Below, piece by piece: positions 35,851 through 47,398 of a stretch of 64,000 bases of DNA. Under the pieces are notes generated by a model. The model was not told the DNA's origin, did no database searches, and was given only the letters and a program-made list of their open reading frames with translations. The translations under genes and the position numbers were made by a program. Source of the DNA: Paulownia fortunei. Taxonomy: Eukaryota > Streptophyta > Magnoliopsida > Lamiales > Paulowniaceae. Within the stretch, counting starts at the first letter, position 1. Each line of letters opens with the position of its first letter. The stretch lies in assembly GCA_019321725.1 (NCBI GenBank), contig CM033107.1, positions 12,391,445 to 12,455,444 of the forward strand, written 5' to 3'.

Positions 35851-38499
35851 TGTGATGCCCGGGCCTCTTACTACTCACATGGCCAAATATATTCATGCAT
35901 TACATATTAATTGCGTGCTATTTGCATTCATATGACATCATATAATTTATTTTATTTTATACGGCGTTCTTAATCATTAAACATAATTTTGAAGCTCTTG
36001 CACAATATTGATTATCGAATCCCCTAACCTAAGTGGTTGATTTTTATTTAGATAAGAAGAAATTTAGATATCAATATAGTAAATAGTGCTAGGTGTCACC
36101 GAAATGTTTATAGAAAGTGAGTCGATTCGATCATGAATTTTAATATTATATATATATTTAAATCATACACTTAGGACAACTAGACATACAATACTATAAT
36201 TTAAATGTTATATAACTAAGTTCATAGGTTTGTAACACTATCAGTGTACAAACTTATCAATCGGGCAATAATCGATGATTTTTGGGTGAAGAACCTAATG
36301 AACGGACATAGGAATTAGCTACGGGAATGAATAGTGATAAAGATAGGTTGCAACCAAATAAGAATATCTAAGACACACAAGATTAGGGCTGTAAGATAAG
36401 GAAGAAAATAAGATATACCATTACATGCCACCTCAAGCTTATGCCACCTCATGCTTAGACTTATCAAGCTAGCACCTCAACCTATTCTTTACTTTTAAGC
36501 TAATAGCCACGACTTGAACCTTCTTCTGAACTATTTTAGCTTCTAAATACATGGAAAAAGCTCTCTAAATGGGTCCTAAGTGATTCCAACCGAAAAAGGA
36601 GGCAAAACAAGCAAAGGGAAGGAGAAATAACCAAGTTCAAGTAGAAAACTGTGTAAAGTGAGCTTAACCTACGGGTTTGGCATGACTTTCAGATTTATTT
36701 TGAGGTTTATTGGCTTATTAAACTTTTAATATTATTTATAAATGTGTTAGGATGTTATTAGATAGGCTTTCATGCATAAATAAAGGGTTTGTGGTTGGAA
36801 ATATTTGATAGAAAACACTTGTGCTAGAAACTGTCACCTTGCTGTATTCTTGTGTTTTGGGCTTCAAAAGTGTATCTTATGTGAATAAAACCTGTAATTA
36901 TCATCATATACATGTTTATATATGGGTTAAGAGTATTGGAATAAATTTTTCATCGGTTAGAAATTAAAATTGGGCATGATATTGAAGAAACACTCAAAAC
37001 TGGCAAAGTAAGAATATTTGTTCTGGTGTGCTGTGAAGGGGACTGAATTATAGGACCTAGACCCATGTGTTTTGGAAACTTTATGGCATGGTTATATTTT
37101 TTTACATGTTATCTAAGTGTGGTAAAATTTTTAGAGTGAATAAATATTCCTAAGGATGTCAAAATGTCTACGAAACCTAATGTGGCAGCAAGGAAATTAG
37201 AGGTGAAAATCTGTCCCATTTAATAACTTAGTATGTTTCAACCTAAACATATTACTATTGAGTTCTAACAATTAGGTACATGCTATTAGAGTGACATACT
37301 TCAATTACATGGTGTTTACATGTATTTAAGATGATAAATTAAGGTATTTGAGGGACTATATTGGGTTCTAGTTTGTGAAAGCCTGATTGTTATCTAGATA
37401 GCTTAGTATTTAAGATCTTAGTATCAGATTTTGTACTTTGAACTTACCAAATTGGGAATGGTGATTGATGTTGGGAAATATTACAGGCGATTTTACATCT
37501 AAGGTTGGAGAGGAATACTAAACAAATCTAGACTAAGCCACCAACCAAGTGAAAGGTAAGTAAAGATTTATTTACAACTATAATGTATAGACATAGTAGA
37601 TGTGTGAATTATATGTAATATTATAAATCATATGTGCATAGTAGAGGGCTCTCCATTGAGCATACATACATGGGCATTGTCATTAGTATCTGCATATATC
37701 ATATACGAGCATTGTGATAAATCTTGTATTGCATGACATGATTATGAGAAAAGAAAAATATTTTGCTGACCACTACTAGTGCACCGAAGCATGCATGAAT
37801 TTGTAGGTTCACGCGTATGAATTTGCATGCGTATGAGTATGCATGGATTTGCATGCTTATATGATTATTGGCCATTGGATTATGGCGATGTATAGAGCCC
37901 TTTTTCAGTGCATGGGATAGTAGCGTTGGTGAGGGACCCAAGAAAGAAATGATTTTGAGAGAAATATTTTGATGCATAAAATTGCATTATGGGCATAGCA
38001 TTTAAGATGCACAACTTGATATTGTGGATTATTCTGTGACATGTAAAATCTTTACTTTATGGTCATTATGTCATATAGTTTATGCATTCTAGGTGAGTAC
38101 GACGATGCTTGAAGCATCTTTTGCTGGCTGGGCGGTGGTTGGAGCTCCTACAGGTGTCTGAAAGAGTGTATATATGGATGACGACCTTTTGGGCTATTTT
38201 GTTGGCTTGTTATATTTTGAGTCTGTTGTATCATAGTTTTAGACTGGTACTATATTTAGTTTTTAAAATTTTACTGTAAATATGTAAATATTGGGTCGTT
38301 GTGGGTGTAGTGCTTTTATATAAATACCGATCCTGCTACATACATGACATGTGTAAGAAAGTATTTTAAACAGGGTTGTGCATGTAAGAAGTGATTTATC
38401 TTTTCTTAAAGTGTTACAAATAAAAAACTCGCATGCACACTGGGTCTACCATGTTAAATTATACAATATATATCTAGTTGTTGAGTAGTGGGTGTTATA
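35851..38499 (+). repeat. Tekay/Del-like gypsy 3' LTR
   Basis: The 2649-bp LTR starts TGTGATGCCCGGGCC after the polypurine tract and ends GGGTGTTATA. Its last 170 bp equal 31034-31209. Overall it is closest to the solo LTR at 6796-9672: both start TGTGAT-CCC in their own orientation and both carry the GCATGC-rich block (37785-37865 here). It is less close to LTR1 and LTR2. The right flank is a minus-strand copia LTR scrap. Confidence 0.88.
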
Positions 38500-39029
38500 G
38501 AGCCCTATTTAATTAATCATAATAATTAAATTAATCCAACCTTTGGGTTATTTCTTAGGCAAGAAATAGACTTGTCTGAGTTTGTGTGTGGTCGGTTCAT
38601 CTATATGCTAGTGGTTAGCTCACAATGTTTTTGACTATATTCAACTTTAATTATTTCAATTATTTAATCAACTTAATTAATCATCTTGGAATTAACTCAT
38701 TAATTCAAATAACATCACCAATCATGGTTGACGTCTAGCAATATGCCATGAAGACCGAGACACAGGTTAAAAGGCAAACCTTTCCAATTAAGAATATTGT
38801 GCAAGTCCAGTCCTTCCATCATTTAATCTCCCAATTGAGCCTAAGGTGCAGATTATTAATGGAAACCCTAATAGCTTATTTCTTTGAAACCATTCCAAGT
38901 ATCCTTATTCATCGATGCTAATTAGGAAACCTATTTCCTAATTACTCATCCCAACTGAGGCCATGAAATTTAGAATCAGGTACAACAAAAATCATAGAAA
39001 ATTCACCTATTTTGCTAGATAGGAGATCG
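38500..39029 (-). repeat. Copia LTR scrap, minus orientation, target of the next LTR
   Basis: The block aligns in orientation with the later part of 39030-41182 (AATCATAATAATTAAATTAATCC, the CTAAGGTGCAG-type box, CCAACTGAGGCCA and the GATAGGAGATCG end). It is cut on the left by the gypsy LTR and on the right by another member of the same LTR family, with flank GATCG at 39025-39029. Confidence 0.75.
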
Positions 39030-41182
39030 TGTTGGGTTCACGTGATTCTAGAAAATGTAAACATAGTGTAATTTAAATTTTTTTAAAACATAAAAAAGCA
39101 TTACATCACATGTTATAAAAACAAAACCCAGAAGCTTTTTATGATTACTCAATTGTGTGTTTCCTAATACCTAAAGCATGAATGTTTTAAAAAAAATTAC
39201 CATATTTTGCACTCCATTGGTAGAAGATGCATGAAATGATCTAAATCGTTTTCTCTCCATGAACTTCTTCGTAAATCTTGAATCCATCCATGAACTGCTT
39301 TCGTGAATCTTGATTCTATACCTTTCTTCTTGGAAGTAGTTTGTTTATAGTCTTAAGTGTTACTCCTTTAAGCATATCCACAAGTTTGAGTTTTTCACAC
39401 CAATTGAATCCATGCTAATAGATTCAAAAGCCTATTCTACAATAGAATTTGTGGAGTTCAATTCTTAATTCAACTAGTGAAAAAAGAATTAAACCCATCA
39501 TCAAAAGGTTCCACCTTTTGATGAAAAAAAATAATCAAAGAAGAGGATGAAGGGGGCAGTTTTCTTGCTTTGTTGCTGGCCTATTTTTACTTCTTGAAGC
39601 CTCACAAAATTAGTTCATTATATAAGACTCCTCCAATCCTGGTCCCATATGGTTTCCACTTGCTCATTTCCTTATTTTATTCGCATTTCCATCAAACTCT
39701 AAGGCAAGTTTAATTCTTGTAACTAAACATCCTAATGGGCCTCCTATGAGCCAATTAGCTTGGGCTTGGACTTTAATTAATTCATATCAATTAAATAAAT
39801 CCAACTTAATTAATTGGTTCCACTTGAGCTTTCTAATCATATTTAAACTAATTAATAATCTTATTATTTAAAATGTATAATTTAATTAATTGATCATATG
39901 TAGGGCTCTTAATCATATTTGGTCCAATAAAATAACCATGTTATTTAATCAAATAATTTAATTTAAATCCTTAAATTAATTTATACCCTACTTAATTAAT
40001 TATCATATCAAAAAATTAATTAGCTACACATAGGCTCCCTAATCTTATCACTTCCAATTATATAATTATATTACTTAATTAAATAAATTGATTTAACTCC
40101 TTGCATTAATTTGAACCAAAATTAATTGATTTCCATTTATTTGATCCAATGCTTCGATATATTTTAGCTTGAACTCTATTCTTTTAAACTTAGTGTGTGA
40201 TCCCTTAGGTTCACTCTAAGTTAGACGTGGCTCACAATTATTGTGACTTAATTGAAAATTTTAATTATTTTGATTAATTAATCCAATTAATTAATCCTTT
40301 TGGAATTAACCCATCAGTTTCAAGAACCCATAAGTCATAGAAAGCACATAGCGGTGCATCATGACTTCTAGTCTTAGGTGTGTGAACCTATTCCAATACG
40401 AATACCATGCAAGTACGATTAGAAAACTTATTCCAATTAGTTAAAACCCCAATAGCTTAATAACTGTGTACCCATTCCTAGGTATAAAACCCCATATTTA
40501 ATTTTCATCCAAACTTGGCCAAGGATTTTAGAGTCAAGTATAATGAAACACATAGGGGATTCACTTATTCATTTAGATAGGTGATGGATCATTTGTTGGC
40601 CACTTATTAACCTCCATACGTAAAGATGTTACACCCAATATAAACTCATTGTGATTGTTATTCAATTGAGAAATACATCAAAGTGCAAAATATCATGCAC
40701 AAGGTTACAATGGTACCTCAAGTCCAAGGACTAATTATTACACTATCATAACAAGAAAATTCCCATTCGACAATAGAATATTTCTAATTGGTAATTTCTA
40801 GGTGGGGTAGTTCAGTGTACTTGTTCTCCAACAAGCACCTGCATACAAATACTAGTATCTCTATATCTATGCTCATGGAACAAGACATCCTCTTTTAAAG
40901 TCTGCATCTTATGCGTAAGTCTCAGTGGGATCATTGATATACTATCTCAATGATCCTGGACTTGGAACATTCTAAGACCACAAGTTTTTAAATATATTCT
41001 ACGATCGCCATCATATGCGCGACCACGCCCTATAGCTATATGTGATCTATGGACTTTCACCTAATTTTTATGATGAATTTAAAATGAAGAATATCATTTA
41101 AATGATATTAGTATGAATATAATTAATTCATAAGAGTATAAGAATGGCCAAATCAATTGGCTTATCGGGCATTACTCTAACA
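39030..41182 (-). repeat. Copia 3' LTR, complete, minus orientation
   Basis: On the plus strand the LTR reads from TGTTGGGTTCACG (its 3' end) to ATTACTCTAACA (its 5' end); length is 2153 bp. It adjoins the RNase H end of the pol relic to its right, so it is a 3' LTR. Its first 500 plus-strand bases differ noticeably from the 44442 and 49731 copies, which share the GTAGGGGCAT-CGCAACAAAAAA start, so it represents another subfamily. Confidence 0.85.
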
Positions 41183-43400
41183 ATCTCACAACTACTATAG
41201 AGACAATGACCCTAATACTAAGGTCCATCTTCCTTAAGATACCTTCAAATACTTATCTCATGGGTTAAATCAGTGGGTCTACTATATTTTTTATCAAGGT
41301 AAATCTTTCCATGCTCATTTTAATTTATATATACCAATGATTTTCAAAATTATGGTATCGTTAATCTATTTATGCTTGGATCCTTTGATTAGACTTTAGC
41401 ATATTTACTTGCGCAATAGCCCCATTATTATCGTAATGATTTAGTACTTGATCAACGATGGTCAGGACTGCATCCAACACTTGGATGGAGTTCCCTACCC
41501 AAATAGTCTCTTTTTGCAGCATCACATGCTACGATGTATCCAACCACGATGGTGGAATCCACGATTGTTACAAGATTGAAACTCTTTCTAGCTAACTATC
41601 CCACTATTTTGGATGAACACAAATCTAGATATAGACTTCAAGTCATCTACTTTGGACTAAAAACTAAACGAAGTTTCTTAGTTTTAGTTCTCCATAACTA
41701 TACTCCAAGAAGAGATCTTTAGTGCTTGTAATTACTAAAGATCATCTCTCTGGATTTCAATATTTTTTCACATTGAATTGATTGATATCTACTTATGACA
41801 CTTAGGGCATTTTATGATACTAAATCACATATGTAGATTTTCATATTTTATGTTTCAAATCGTTGATGCATGAAGCATGCGAGTCAATCTTTCTATTTCG
41901 TTTAGAAGCCCTTGGGGACATTAATTTCAAAATAGAAATTCCATAGCTCAAAAGCAAGAATCTCTCCTAGGGTTCTTCTACGCTAAACCTTTTTGGCATC
42001 TAGTTTATATACTTGGATTTGGGACAGTCTAAACATCCTTTTAGATCTATCTCTATAGATCTCAATCCCAATCTCTAGGATGCTTATCCCAAATCCCTAA
42101 TGGAGAAGTTAGAAGAAGACAAGTTTTAGTTAACTACAACATTCCTACATCATCCAATGAGTAGAATGTCATCAATGTAAAATACAACAAACATAACCAT
42201 ACTCCCACTAACTCTCTTGTGCAAACTTAGTTTATCCTTATATCCAAGGAAATCAAACCATTTGACTGACTTAGAGAATTAATTGGTCCACCTTTGGAAA
42301 ATTTATTTTGAGTCCTAAACAAATCTCTGAAGCTCGCAAATCTTTTTCTTGCTTCTATTTGGTATTAAGACCTTAGGCTATTTAACTTATATCCTATTCT
42401 CTTTATTGAGAAAGATGGTATGTACATTCTTTTTCCATATCTAGTACTCATAATATGTAGATATAGCCAGCAGGATCCGAATTGACCTTAGAAATATATT
42501 TGGTAAAAGGTCTCCTAAACAGTCAACACCTTGATTTTGAGCATAACACTTTATTACAGTCGTGCCTCTATAGGTTACCATCTCCCAATGTTCTTCAATT
42601 TTATATTTAGTAGACCTAATTGTAGCCAATATGAACCATTCCCACCAATGGGCCCACCAAGGTCAACACTTTGTTGGAGTACATGGAGTTTATTTTAGAT
42701 TGCTTGGCATTTTGTCATATCCCCGAATCGATGTCATACATCATTACTCCTTACGTAGATCAATATTTAAAAAAGAGATCCTCCTTGTTGCTCTCTAACA
42801 AGAGCCTCTTATTTTATAAGTGGCCTGAGATCCTTTCATATCTTCTTGGAGGTTGTGCACTATAAGTTTTAGTATTTTGTACATGCACCATTACCACATG
42901 TGGGACAAACTATGGTTCTTGAACTCCTTCAAGCTCTATGATCTAGCCTTTTCTTTCTAATAGAATTTTCTTCTTCTCAAGAAGGTGGCATTCTTAGAAA
43001 AACAAACTCCTTTGTTCCTAGGTATCACAGAAATAGTATCCAATGAATTCTTTTGGATACTCTACAAATTTTCATAAGTTGGATTTCACATCTAACTTAT
43101 ATCCCACTAACTACATTAAGAAAGTAGGCCCCTTCATACCTTTATTTAAGTATTCAAGGGGTCTTTTCCACATCATATCTCATACGATGTTTTGGGTACC
43201 AACTTAATGACATTCTTACTTGATAAAAATATCGTTGATTCTATGATGTAATCCTAAAACAAAAGAGGAAATAGGTGAAACTCAACATAGATTCACTTAA
43301 AGAGAATCAAATTCTCAATCAGTTAATCGAAGAACTTACCACCTTCGTATTCTTAATTAGATTGTTCCTATAGCCAATAAAGCGCTTGCCTTATTCTCAA
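41183..43400 (-). pseudogene. Ty1/copia pol relic: integrase C-terminus, RT, RNase H
   Basis: Read on the minus strand from about 43400: a linker region (43250-42640) containing KLVPKTLYEIW and a copia-like GYDKMPSNLK stretch, then RT from 42640 with YRGTTVIKC, LRSIRILLAIS and YYEY; the catalytic box FYIDDILLIG at about 42170-42200 keeps both Asp residues. RNase H runs 41760-41200 with DSTIVVGYIVACDAAKRDYL and later text matching the copia C-terminus. There are many stops and frameshifts. The upstream integrase core is missing: a join at about 43368 lacks about 450 bp that is present in the related inverted copy at 62710-63170. The 3' LTR follows immediately at 41182. Confidence 0.82.
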
Positions 43401-44441
43401 GCTTAAAGATCATCTTTTCTCTTAGTCTCTATTTTCTTATCATCCTCTGCAACCCCTTCCAGATAAAGGATCATATTCGGCACCCAGAACCAAAGAAAAA
43501 TTAATCAACCTTAACGATTGATATCAACAAAGTGCAAACTTGAATTAGAACCCCTTCTAATTCAACTAAGCAAATCAATATTTGTGCTTCCTCTTTCCAT
43601 GCCCTAAATATTTACAATGGTGACAAACATCTATTCTTTTAGATAGATTGAGATGGTAAGTTTGTTTGTGTGTATAGATTATCCTAAATAGAATTACAAG
43701 CAAAAAAATTCCTAATGCGAGGTAGAAAAATAAGCATTCATTCTATTAATATCCACTTATGTCTTGGTCTATCATAAATGTCTAATGTATTTACTTTTTG
43801 TGCAATTAAATTCCACAAGTTTACATCGTCAAGTTTTAGTATAAGTGAAAGAGAAGGGTTATCGTGTCCCAAGAAAGTATGCATGCAACTACCAAATCTT
43901 AGACCATCTAACTATATTTTATCGAGTCAAAAGTCTGGTTAGTTGATTGAAAACTTTAACAAACAAATAAGGAAAAACATCAAACAATCAAGACCAAGGA
44001 AAACAATGGATTAAAACCAAGGGAAATCTATGTCATTATGAATCTCACATGCATGTGGCTAGGATTGATGTTTAGTTGTGTGACAATAGGAATTATAGTT
44101 GTGTATGATATTCCCTCCTGAAACATATCAAATCTATCATTAGAAAGTAACTGATTATATCCCTATAACAAATTTAACTAGCTATTTATGCATTAAGCTT
44201 TGTCACTTCCTTTAGCTTTCGATAATCACATCTATGACTATTGTGTGTGCTAAATCCTATTTTCCTCTGGTGACCAAGTCCAGCATATACTAGACACGAA
44301 TTTATTGCAACACTACCTTTCGGTCTCAGTCACAACAACAAAGATTATCTCAAAATTGGCCAAATCATAGAAGCATTAAAAACATAGTGCATGCTTATCA
44401 CAAATTAATTCATCATCTATACCACAAACATGATATTATTG
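43400..44441 (-). pseudogene. Copia gag-side relic with zinc knuckle trace
   Basis: At about 43590-43640 the minus strand reads CHHCKYLGHGKRKH, a CCHC knuckle in which the last Cys is His. Upstream of it the text (43650-44275) has no clear domain, although it is kept in the inverted copy at 61826-62460. The last piece, 44276-44441, has no match elsewhere in the window and no PBS, so the junction with the LTR at 44442 is not a normal 5' LTR junction. Confidence 0.55.
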
Positions 44442-46494
44442 TGTTCTCTATAATCGTAGGGGCATACGCAACAAAAAATTAAAATTATTATCAAATATAA
44501 ATATATATATCCCCTCGATTCGAAAAGCAATTCTAACAATCGCGCTTATTCAAGTGAAAATATAAATAAAAATTAAATTCGAATTATACCTTTCTCGCAC
44601 TCCGATTGTTGTAGGGAATGAAACAATCAATTACATATCTTAGACTTTCAGAACTCCCAAGGATCCAAGTGTCTCCCTTCTATCAGGTCCATAATATGAA
44701 AGAGTAACACCAATTAAAAGGATTCGCTAGTATCCTCTTAATTGTTTACTAAATTAGAACCGGAGTAAATTTTATTTTTTGATCCAATTGATGGATCAAG
44801 AACAAATTTTCAATAATAATAGAGATTGATTCTTTAAGTTTTTGAAACTTGAATATAAAGAGAATATCAAGAAACTAGTTTCTTTTAAAGAACAAGAAAA
44901 TCAAGATTTCTAGAAAACACTTTTTCTTTTTATTTCTTTTCTTTTTTTTTCTTGAGAGAAAAAAAGAAGACTTAACAAAATAATTTTTTCTTTTTTTTAT
45001 ACTAGCTAATTTTTGGCCATCCCTATTTATAGAGGCTAAATGTTTGCTCCTACTCCAACTCTTGAAAAGTTTGTTAATTTTGAACTACTTCAAAATTTTA
45101 TCTTGGAAAAATTCTAAATCTTCCAACAACTCTTCTATTTTTCTCTCTCCTATGTATGTGGATATATTTGAGACTATATTAATCATAAAAAATATCTACA
45201 TACATTCTTGATATTAATTTGAACTTTTTAATTAATTATCAAGATAGATATATATTAAATATATATACCATAAGTATATTTATTTATTAAATAAATCCTA
45301 GTGGCCAATTTTTATCCCACAAAAATCAGTCACTACATTTATTTATTTATAAATATGCTAATTAAATAAATTATATTTATTTAATTTATTCTCTTCAAAT
45401 TTTAGTGGGCTTCTTAAGTGATCCACATTAATTTTTGGGCTTGGACTTAAAAATCCACAAATCAATCTAATTGATTTAATCCCAAATTAATCAATCAAAT
45501 TGATTAATTTAATTTACTCCATTTGAGCTTCCCAATCAAAGTAGGTCCAATTAAATAATCCAATTACTTAATTGAATAATTTAATTTAACCATTAAATTA
45601 AATAGAACCCTTAATTAATAAATTAATCAATATTAACTAATTAATTCCCAACCATTGGATAAATTCCAAAATTAGAAATGTTACTCTTCATAAAGATGTG
45701 TGACCCTCTTAGATTTTCTACTAAGCTGGTAGTGGGCATGCAATATTTGCAACTTATGAATAATAATTATTACAATTAATTAATCTGCTTTGGAATTAAC
45801 TCCTTAATTTCAAAAACCTCACTATCCATGAAAACACCTAGCAAGCAATCATGGCAAACTAGTCTTAGGTGAAATAGAAAGTAAACATATTTAAGTTGCG
45901 AGTACCATTCATGCATAGTCCTTTCGACAACTAATTTCCTAATTAAATCTAGGGAATAGGTTATAAGTCGAAACCCTAAATGGTTCAATAACTGTGATCC
46001 CATTTCAAGTTCTAATGATTCCTGTTGAATCATGATTCATCTTACCTTGGCTAAGGTCTTTGAATATGAACTATGAAAACACATGAGATTCTCTTGTTTA
46101 AAAAGATAAGTGTCAAATTCTATGTTAGTTACTCACAAACCTCCATGCACACCAATGCAATACCCAACATACCTCATTTGTGATTGTCAAGCAATTAGAA
46201 GATATATCAAAGTGTTACAGGATGCACGCAAGGCCACTATTGTACCTCAAATTCGAGGACTAGTTGTATACTGTCGCAACACAAAAATTCTTATTTCGAC
46301 AGGTAAAGCCTCCAGTTAAGAATTTATTGTGGGCTATGTTTGGTGTACTTGTTCCTTAACAAACACCCACATGTATGCACTTATGTCTCTACGCTAATGC
46401 CAATGGAATGCGGCATCTTTGTCTGACAAGCATGCATCATATGTGCGAGTCTTACTCAGTTACTTGATGTCCTATCTCAAATAGTTCTCGACTC
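44442..46494 (-). repeat. Copia LTR, truncated, minus orientation
   Basis: The left end TGTTCTCTATAATCGTAGGGGC corresponds to the LTR end at 49731. Alignment continues through the AATTAA-rich middle (45340-45640) to the CTCGACTCAAAAC box at 46494. There it switches to copia leader sequence, so the first 240 bp or so of the LTR (including its TGTTAG start) is missing. Confidence 0.8.
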
Positions 46495-46748
46495 AAAACC
46501 TAAAAACATTAATTAAAACCAATCATATTGGTCCAATGGCTCATGATCATCCCATACATGCTTATGATAAACATCATATGCTATTATCAAAATATGTAAA
46601 TATACCAAGTTATTTAATGCAATTTTTGACCTAAGATAATTTTTAATTACTTGAAAACTAATTTTTCTTTGAATTTTTTCATAAATTATTAAAATTAACA
46701 ATTAATTTTAAAATTCCAGAAAATCAAAATAAAATGGACCCAAAAAAG
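46495..46748 (-). repeat. Copia leader scrap, near-identical to 55933-56187
   Basis: About 254 bp match 55933-56187 with only a handful of differences, from AAAACCTAAAAACATT to AATGGACCCAAAAAA. The segment is the part of the minus-strand copia leader close to the PBS. Here it is joined on the left to an LTR at a shared AAAACC and on the right to an Athila-like LTR. Confidence 0.88.
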
Positions 46749-47398
46749 TGTGTGAATTTTGGTATAGAGTGTGCATTGGTGATGAATTGTGTATTTTTTT
46801 TTTCTATAGGATGTGTGAATTATATATATGTGTTAATTGTATCACTTGGGTAGTGATGTGAAGGTGTATCTATGTTGTACATAATAAGAAATATGTTTTT
46901 ATTGCCTCTTGGGTCGCTACTTGTCATACAAAGAAGGCTGAGGAATATTTTATGCTCAGTAGTTGCTGCCGCAATGCCTTAAACTGGCATTGCAGTGTGA
47001 GTTCTTGTCCAGGGATGGCATCGAGACACTCTGCACAGCCTTGAAGCCGCATTGCCTCTATTTAGTCCGACATTGTGTCGGGCTATTCTAGACCACGATA
47101 TGAGGTACTTAAATTTTTTTTTTCTTCTTTGGCGTCGTGGCGCCTGCACGGCGCTGAGGCGTCTTTGCCTCAGTTTTGGGTAGCACTGCGGCGTAACTGT
47201 TTTGTGCTGTGGCACTAATGCCTTAGTCATTTTTCTCCATTTTCTTCTTATTTTGGCTATTTTTCTCAATGTTGCATCTACTCACACCTTCATACAAACA
47301 TTGAAAGATAAGTGCACAAATTTATTCATAATGTGAGAAAATATGCTATTTTATATTGTTAAAGGTGTTGAAAAATGTATTGAATTACAAACTTATCA
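46749..47398 (-). repeat. Athila-like gypsy 3' LTR with GC-rich island
   Basis: In its own orientation it starts TGATAAGTTTGTAATTC (right end 47398) and ends ...AAATTCACACA (left end 46749), giving about 650 bp. A GGTAAGTTTGGCGTAGT stretch precedes it, in the place of a polypurine tract. The start resembles the TGATAAGTGC start of the Athila LTRs in this window, but the body is different. Positions 46930-47220 are strikingly GC- and CpG-rich. The minus-strand open frame 46979-47269 is a by-product of that composition and has no protein-like neighbours. Confidence 0.65.

Noticed and set aside
41183..46494. Treating 39030-46494 as one complete copia element with two LTRs
   Set aside because: There is no PBS beside 44442 and the two LTRs belong to different subfamilies, so they are annotated separately.
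46979..47269. Very basic 96-aa minus-strand frame
   Set aside because: It arises from the GC-rich island; there is no domain and no upstream signal, and it crosses LTR sequence.
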